From assembly GCA_023419995.1 (NCBI GenBank), contig JAEZXF010000025.1:1-7743 (forward strand): a DNA stretch of 7,743 nucleotides, written 5' to 3'. Shown here piece after piece: positions 5,202-7,743 of this stretch. The notes under the pieces are model-generated. The model saw only the letters and a program-made list of their open reading frames with translations. It was not told the origin of the DNA and searched no databases. The stretch is from Pseudomonadota bacterium. GTDB taxonomy: Bacteria; Pseudomonadota; Alphaproteobacteria; Rhizobiales; Rhizobiaceae. The stretch's first letter is position 1. Every line of letters begins with the position of its first letter. The translations under genes and the position numbers were made by a program.

Positions 5202-5250
5202 ATTTCTTCCCTGTATTGAACTGGCGACTTTTGTCGGTAATATTTCTTCC
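5202..5250 (+). promoter_or_regulatory. Promoter of the guanylyltransferase gene, flanked by direct repeats
   Basis: TTGAAC (5216-5221), 16 bases, TAATAT (5238-5243). Perfect direct repeats ATTTCTTCC lie at 5202-5210 and 5242-5250, exactly 40 bases apart, so one sits just upstream of the -35 and the other overlaps the end of the -10. The surrounding 100 bases are clearly A+T-richer than the rest of the window. This arrangement suits a regulator bound at two same-face sites. The predicted start near 5250 leaves a leader of about 160 bases before ATG 5408. Confidence 0.55.
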
Positions 5251-5333
5251 ACTCAAGTCTTTCCAGTATTCCATAAGGAAAGATCTGTGAAATTGGACTG
5301 ATTGCCGTGCATGTTCGTTCGCGGGGGGAGCGG

Positions 5334-5411
5334 ATGGAAGGTGAACGTCCGGAATGGCGCGCCGTGATCGCAGCGATGCGCTGCGCGCGGCCCGTGCCGG
5401 CCCGCCCATGA
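5334..5411 (+). CDS. Possible 25-residue upstream ORF overlapping the guanylyltransferase start
   Basis: Reads from MEGERPEWRAVIA to a TGA at 5409-5411 that overlaps the ATG of the next gene as ATGA. A G-rich sequence (GGGGGGAG, 5323-5330) precedes its start, though only three bases away. It contains no known motif. An ATGA overlap is a typical translational-coupling junction, and the downstream ATG lacks its own ribosome site, so this short ORF may deliver ribosomes to it. It could be a chance frame. Confidence 0.3.
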   Translation: MEGERPEWRAVIAAMRCARPVPARP

Positions 5412-6820
5412 CGGTGGTGCCGGTCGTGCTGTGCGGCGGGGCCGGGTCGAGGCTGTGGCCGCTGTCGCGCGACGCCTGCCCGAAGCCCTTCGTCGAGCTG
5501 CCGGACGGCACGCGGCTGATCGACCGCACCTATGCGCGCGCAACGCGGCTCGGCGGCGTCGGCCGCATCGTCACCGTCACCGGCCGAGACTGCCTGTTCC
5601 TGGCGAGCGATGCCTGCGAACGGGCGGGCGCCGCCGCCGTGCCGTGCACCTTCCTCCTCGAGCCGGCCGGCCGCGACACCGCGGCCGCCGTGGCGCTGGC
5701 CGCGCTCCACGTCCGCCGCGTCCATGGCGACGACGCCGTGCTGCTCGCGCTGCCCGCGGACCATCTGGTGCGCGATGAAGCCGCGTGGGCGGCGGCCGTG
5801 ACGCGCGCCGTCGTTCTCGCCGGGGAAGGCCGCATCGTCACCTTCGGCATCGCCCCCGACCGGCCGGAAACCGGCTACGGATACATCGAGGTCGACGGCG
5901 AGGCGGTCCTGCGGTTCGTCGAGAAACCCGACGCCGCGGCCGCGGCGGCCTATCTCGCCGGCGGCCGGCACCGCTGGAACGCGGGCATGGTCTGCTTCCG
6001 CGCCGCTGCCATGCTGGACGCGATGGCGCGGCATTGCTCCGACGTGCTCGCCGGCGCCGGCCGCGCCCTGGACGAGGGGCAGGCGGGACGATGCGGGACG
6101 CACGAGACGATCGACGTCGCGTCCGCGCCCTTCCTCCGCACGCCCGCGATCTCGCTCGACTATGCAGTGCTGGAGAAGGCGGACGACATCGCCTGCGTCA
6201 GCGTCGACTGCGGCTGGGCCGACGCCGGTTCCTGGCCGGCCGTCATCGACATGGTCGAGCCGGACGCGGCCGGAAACCGGACGACGGGAGAGGTCGTCGC
6301 CCATGCGGCGCGGGACTGCTTCGTCCATTCCGGACGCCTCGTCGGGCTCGTCGGCGTCTCGGACCTCCTCGTGGTCGACACTCCCGATGCGCTTCTGGTC
6401 GCGAACCGCGCGCATGCGCAGGAGATCGGACATGTCTACCGGCGGCTGAAGGCGGCGAACCATCCGGCCGTCCGCCTGCCGCGCACGGTCCACCGCCCGT
6501 GGGGCACCTACACGGTGCTGGAGGAAGGGGAGCGTTTCAAGATCAAGCGTATCGAGGTGAAGCCGGGCGGGCGGCTGAGCCTGCAGCTTCACCGGCACCG
6601 CTCCGAGCACTGGGTGGTGGTGTGCGGGACCGCGCGGGTGACGAGCGAGGACGGCGAGGTCGTCCTTTCCGCCGACCAGTCGACCTGCATCCCCGGCGGA
6701 CACCGCCACCGGCTGGAGAACCCCGGCGACCGGCCGCTGGTCATGATCGAGGTGCAGTGCGGCGACTATCTCGGCGAGGACGATATCGTCCGCCTCGAGG
6801 ACGCCTACGGCCGGTGCTGA
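5408..6820 (+). CDS. Bifunctional mannose-1-phosphate guanylyltransferase / mannose-6-phosphate isomerase (type II)
   Basis: Makes GDP-mannose from mannose-1-phosphate and GTP, and interconverts mannose-6-phosphate with fructose-6-phosphate, feeding exopolysaccharide, O-antigen or capsule synthesis (XanB/AlgA/ManC/CpsB type). From ATG 5408 it has 470 residues, normal for the fused enzyme. N-terminal nucleotidyltransferase: GGAGSRLWPLSR (10-21) with PKPF (25-28), LPADH (115-119), VEKP (171-174), RWNAG (189-193) and GWADAGSW (269-276). C-terminal cupin isomerase: RPWGTY (363-368), FKIKRIEVKPGG (377-388), QLHRHRSEHW (393-402, metal site), CIPGGHRHRLENPG (427-440) and YLGEDDIVRLEDAYGR to the end. 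Small departures: CGG in place of the usual AGG before the signature, and GWADAG instead of GWSDVG. An in-frame ATG at 5354 would add 18 residues with no domain content; 5408 fits the family start. No polysaccharide genes adjoin, so it stands alone. It is convergent with the HIT gene. Confidence 0.95.
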   Translation: MTVVPVVLCGGAGSRLWPLSRDACPKPFVELPDGTRLIDRTYARATRLGGVGRIVTVTGRDCLFLASDACERAGAAAVPCTFLLEPAGRDTAAAVALAALHVRRVHGDDAVLLALPADHLVRDEAAWAAAVTRAVVLAGEGRIVTFGIAPDRPETGYGYIEVDGEAVLRFVEKPDAAAAAAYLAGGRHRWNAGMVCFRAAAMLDAMARHCSDVLAGAGRALDEGQAGRCGTHETIDVASAPFLRTPAISLDYAVLEKADDIACVSVDCGWADAGSWPAVIDMVEPDAAGNRTTGEVVAHAARDCFVHSGRLVGLVGVSDLLVVDTPDALLVANRAHAQEIGHVYRRLKAANHPAVRLPRTVHRPWGTYTVLEEGERFKIKRIEVKPGGRLSLQLHRHRSEHWVVVCGTARVTSEDGEVVLSADQSTCIPGGHRHRLENPGDRPLVMIEVQCGDYLGEDDIVRLEDAYGRC

Positions 6821-6831
6821 TCCGCATCGAC

Positions 6832-6869
6832 GTCCGCCTCCGCCGGACACGCCCGCACGGCTGGTCCGG
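6832..6869. terminator. Possible bidirectional hairpin between convergent genes
   Basis: GTCCG/CGGAC (6832-6836/6844-6848), or alternatively CCGGAC/GTCCGG (6843-6848/6864-6869), within the 49-base gap between the guanylyltransferase and HIT stop codons. No U tract on either strand. Position fits a shared end, evidence is weak. Confidence 0.28.
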
Positions 6870-7310
6870 TCAGCCTTGCAGCATCCCGCGAATCCTCTCC
6901 GCGGTCTCCGCCATGGCCTCGTCCGACGGGCGGGGCGGGTTCCGGTAGGTCACCGTCTCCTCGGCGATGTAGCGGCGGGAGGTCAGGTCGTCGAACTCTA
7001 CCAGCGGCACGACGTGGGCATGGGCGTGGGCGACGTCCGTGCCGGTGAACGCGAACCCGACGCGCCGGACGCCGTAGATCGCCTTGAGCGCCCGCGCCAC
7101 CCGCTGGCCCGTGGCCGCCATCTCGGCCAGGAGGTCGGCCGGCAGGTCGTCGAAGCAGGAATGGTGCTCCTTCGGGACGATCTGCGTGTGCCCGGGGCGG
7201 ATGGGCGCGATGTCGAGGAAAGCGACGACGCGCCCGGTCTCGTGGACGATGTGGGCGGGCATCCGCCTCGCGGCGATCCGGCAGAACAGGCAGGTGCTGG
7301 CGTGTGTCAT
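6870..7310 (-). CDS. HIT family protein (histidine-triad nucleotide hydrolase)
   Basis: Members hydrolyse nucleotide conjugates such as AMP-lysine, AMP-NH2 or dinucleoside polyphosphates through a nucleotidyl-His intermediate; cytoplasmic. In this 146-residue protein the triad reads HAHAHVVP (95-102), with His95, His97 and His99; the middle one is the expected nucleophile. CLFC (7-10) supplies the CxxC zinc pair common in bacterial HIT proteins, with His49/His50 a likely partner. FLDIAPIRPGHTQIVPKEHH (31-50) matches the family core. Substrate cannot be told. The ATG at 7310 is chosen because CxxC normally lies close to the N-terminus; longer readings (to 7679) add basic low-complexity sequence. 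No Shine-Dalgarno site is present, but an extended -10 (TGCTATAAG) ends 6 bases before the ATG, so the message may be leaderless. It faces the guanylyltransferase gene and diverges from tRNA-Ser. Confidence 0.92.
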   Translation of the reverse strand: MTHASTCLFCRIAARRMPAHIVHETGRVVAFLDIAPIRPGHTQIVPKEHHSCFDDLPADLLAEMAATGQRVARALKAIYGVRRVGFAFTGTDVAHAHAHVVPLVEFDDLTSRRYIAEETVTYRNPPRPSDEAMAETAERIRGMLQG

Positions 7311-7316
7311 GGCTGG

Positions 7317-7325
7317 CTTATAGCA
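7317..7325 (-). promoter_or_regulatory. Extended -10 promoter directly before the HIT gene
   Basis: TGCTATAAG on the minus strand (7325-7317): TATAAG with the TGN extension that can replace a -35. No good -35 is visible at 16-18 bases. Six bases separate it from the ATG, so transcription would begin at or within a base or two of the start codon. Confidence 0.5.
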
Positions 7326-7672
7326 AATTTGTCGCGTAAGAAAATCGCGCAACCGGGCGGCAAGTGCCATCGGCACCGGCGCGGCGAACGGAAGGCTGGC
7401 CGTGTTTCCTTCGCAGAGCGCAGATTGTACGAACCCCTTCGGCCATGATCGCAATCGGGAGGTGGGTTGATCTTGGCATTGGAGGAACATGAGTCCGCGC
7501 GAGGCAAGCGCTACGCCCCGTCGGCTTGCTCCTTGTCGGCGAAGCAGGCAACACGTCGCTGCCGGCGACCGTATGCGCGTGTGCCGGAGCGGCCTGCAAG
7601 CCCGTCCCGGCTTTTGCCCGCGTGTTCGGACGATCTCCTGCGCAAAGCGCCCCGTTTCCGCAACATTGCTTC
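7326..7672. other. Spacer between the HIT gene and tRNA-Ser with no supported gene
   Basis: Open frames here are Arg/Ser/Pro-rich and do not look like protein. One plus-strand frame starts at 7489 after GGAGGAAC, but it runs uninterrupted into tRNA-Ser and shows no protein character. I see no strong repeat. The outer ends carry the HIT promoter and the tRNA-Ser promoter. Confidence 0.5.
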
Positions 7673-7700
7673 TTGCCAAATATCCGGAAACCCGTAGAAA
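7673..7700 (+). promoter_or_regulatory. Candidate promoter of tRNA-Ser
   Basis: TTGCCA (7673-7678, within CTTGCC), 16 bases, TAGAAA (7695-7700). The predicted start lies just ahead of the mature tRNA at 7710. Spacing is a little short and the -10 modest. Confidence 0.42.
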
Positions 7701-7709
7701 GCGCTGGAC

Positions 7710-7743
7710 GGAGAGGTGGCCGAGTGGTCGAAGGCGCTCCCCT
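7710..7743 (+). tRNA. tRNA-Ser, 5' part only (cut by window edge)
   Basis: GGAGAGG acceptor strand (7710-7716), TG, then the class II D arm GCCGAGTGGTCGAAGGC and the 5' strand of the anticodon stem (CTCCCCT, 7737-7743). The window ends before the anticodon. The start is typical of alphaproteobacterial tRNA-Ser; the CTCCCCT arm fits GGA or GCU isoacceptors, but the anticodon cannot be read. Confidence 0.85.

Noticed and set aside
5090..6850. Minus-strand open frame of 586 codons opposite the guanylyltransferase
   Set aside because: Shadow of a high-GC gene; the plus strand has every signature of both enzyme domains, and the minus product has no recognisable domain.
7489..7743. Plus-strand ORF after GGAGGAAC
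   Set aside because: Runs open through tRNA-Ser, is Arg-rich and shows no domain or membrane character.

Overview
This is a GC-rich bacterial chromosomal window, most likely from an alphaproteobacterium and probably of the Hyphomicrobiales (rhizobia-related). The reasons are the strong G/C third-position bias, the style of the RhlE-like helicase and of the short NAD kinase, and rlmB lying next to tRNA-Tyr. The lineage is inferred from protein character and gene neighbourhood, not from a search. Most of the window is housekeeping: single-gene units separated by tRNA genes and unusually hairpin-rich spacers. No CRISPR array, insertion sequence, recombinase or phage structural gene is visible.

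Layout. 1-1023 (-): 5' two-thirds or more of an RhlE-type DEAD-box RNA helicase, cut by the left edge. 1243-2016 (-): NAD kinase, with a likely terminator behind it and paired hairpins in front. 2150-2225 (+): tRNA-Thr(UGU). 2226-3346: a structured accessory spacer holding two small minus-strand genes (a convincing 68-residue orphan at 2644-2850 and a possible 55-residue CxxC protein at 2455-2622) plus several runs of inverted repeats. 3347-3523 (+): 58-residue membrane protein, convergent with rlmB at 3550-4416 (-). 4613-4697 (+): tRNA-Tyr(GUA). 4847-5026 (-): 59-residue membrane protein with a very clear promoter, leader hairpin and Shine-Dalgarno site. 5408-6820 (+): bifunctional mannose-1-phosphate guanylyltransferase / mannose-6-phosphate isomerase, convergent with a HIT-family protein at 6870-7310 (-). 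7710-7743 (+): first 34 bases of a tRNA-Ser.

How the genes work together. There is no large operon. Helicase, RlmB and the three tRNAs belong to RNA metabolism and translation; NAD kinase supplies NADP; the guanylyltransferase/isomerase makes GDP-mannose for surface polysaccharide; the HIT protein probably hydrolyses a nucleotide conjugate. The least explained material is the 2226-3346 spacer, the two orphan two-helix membrane peptides, and the guanylyltransferase leader, which has a repeat-flanked promoter and a possible coupled upstream ORF.

Nothing here can be called a new system on sequence alone. The best candidate for something undescribed is the small-gene pair at 2455-2850 with its flanking structured DNA.
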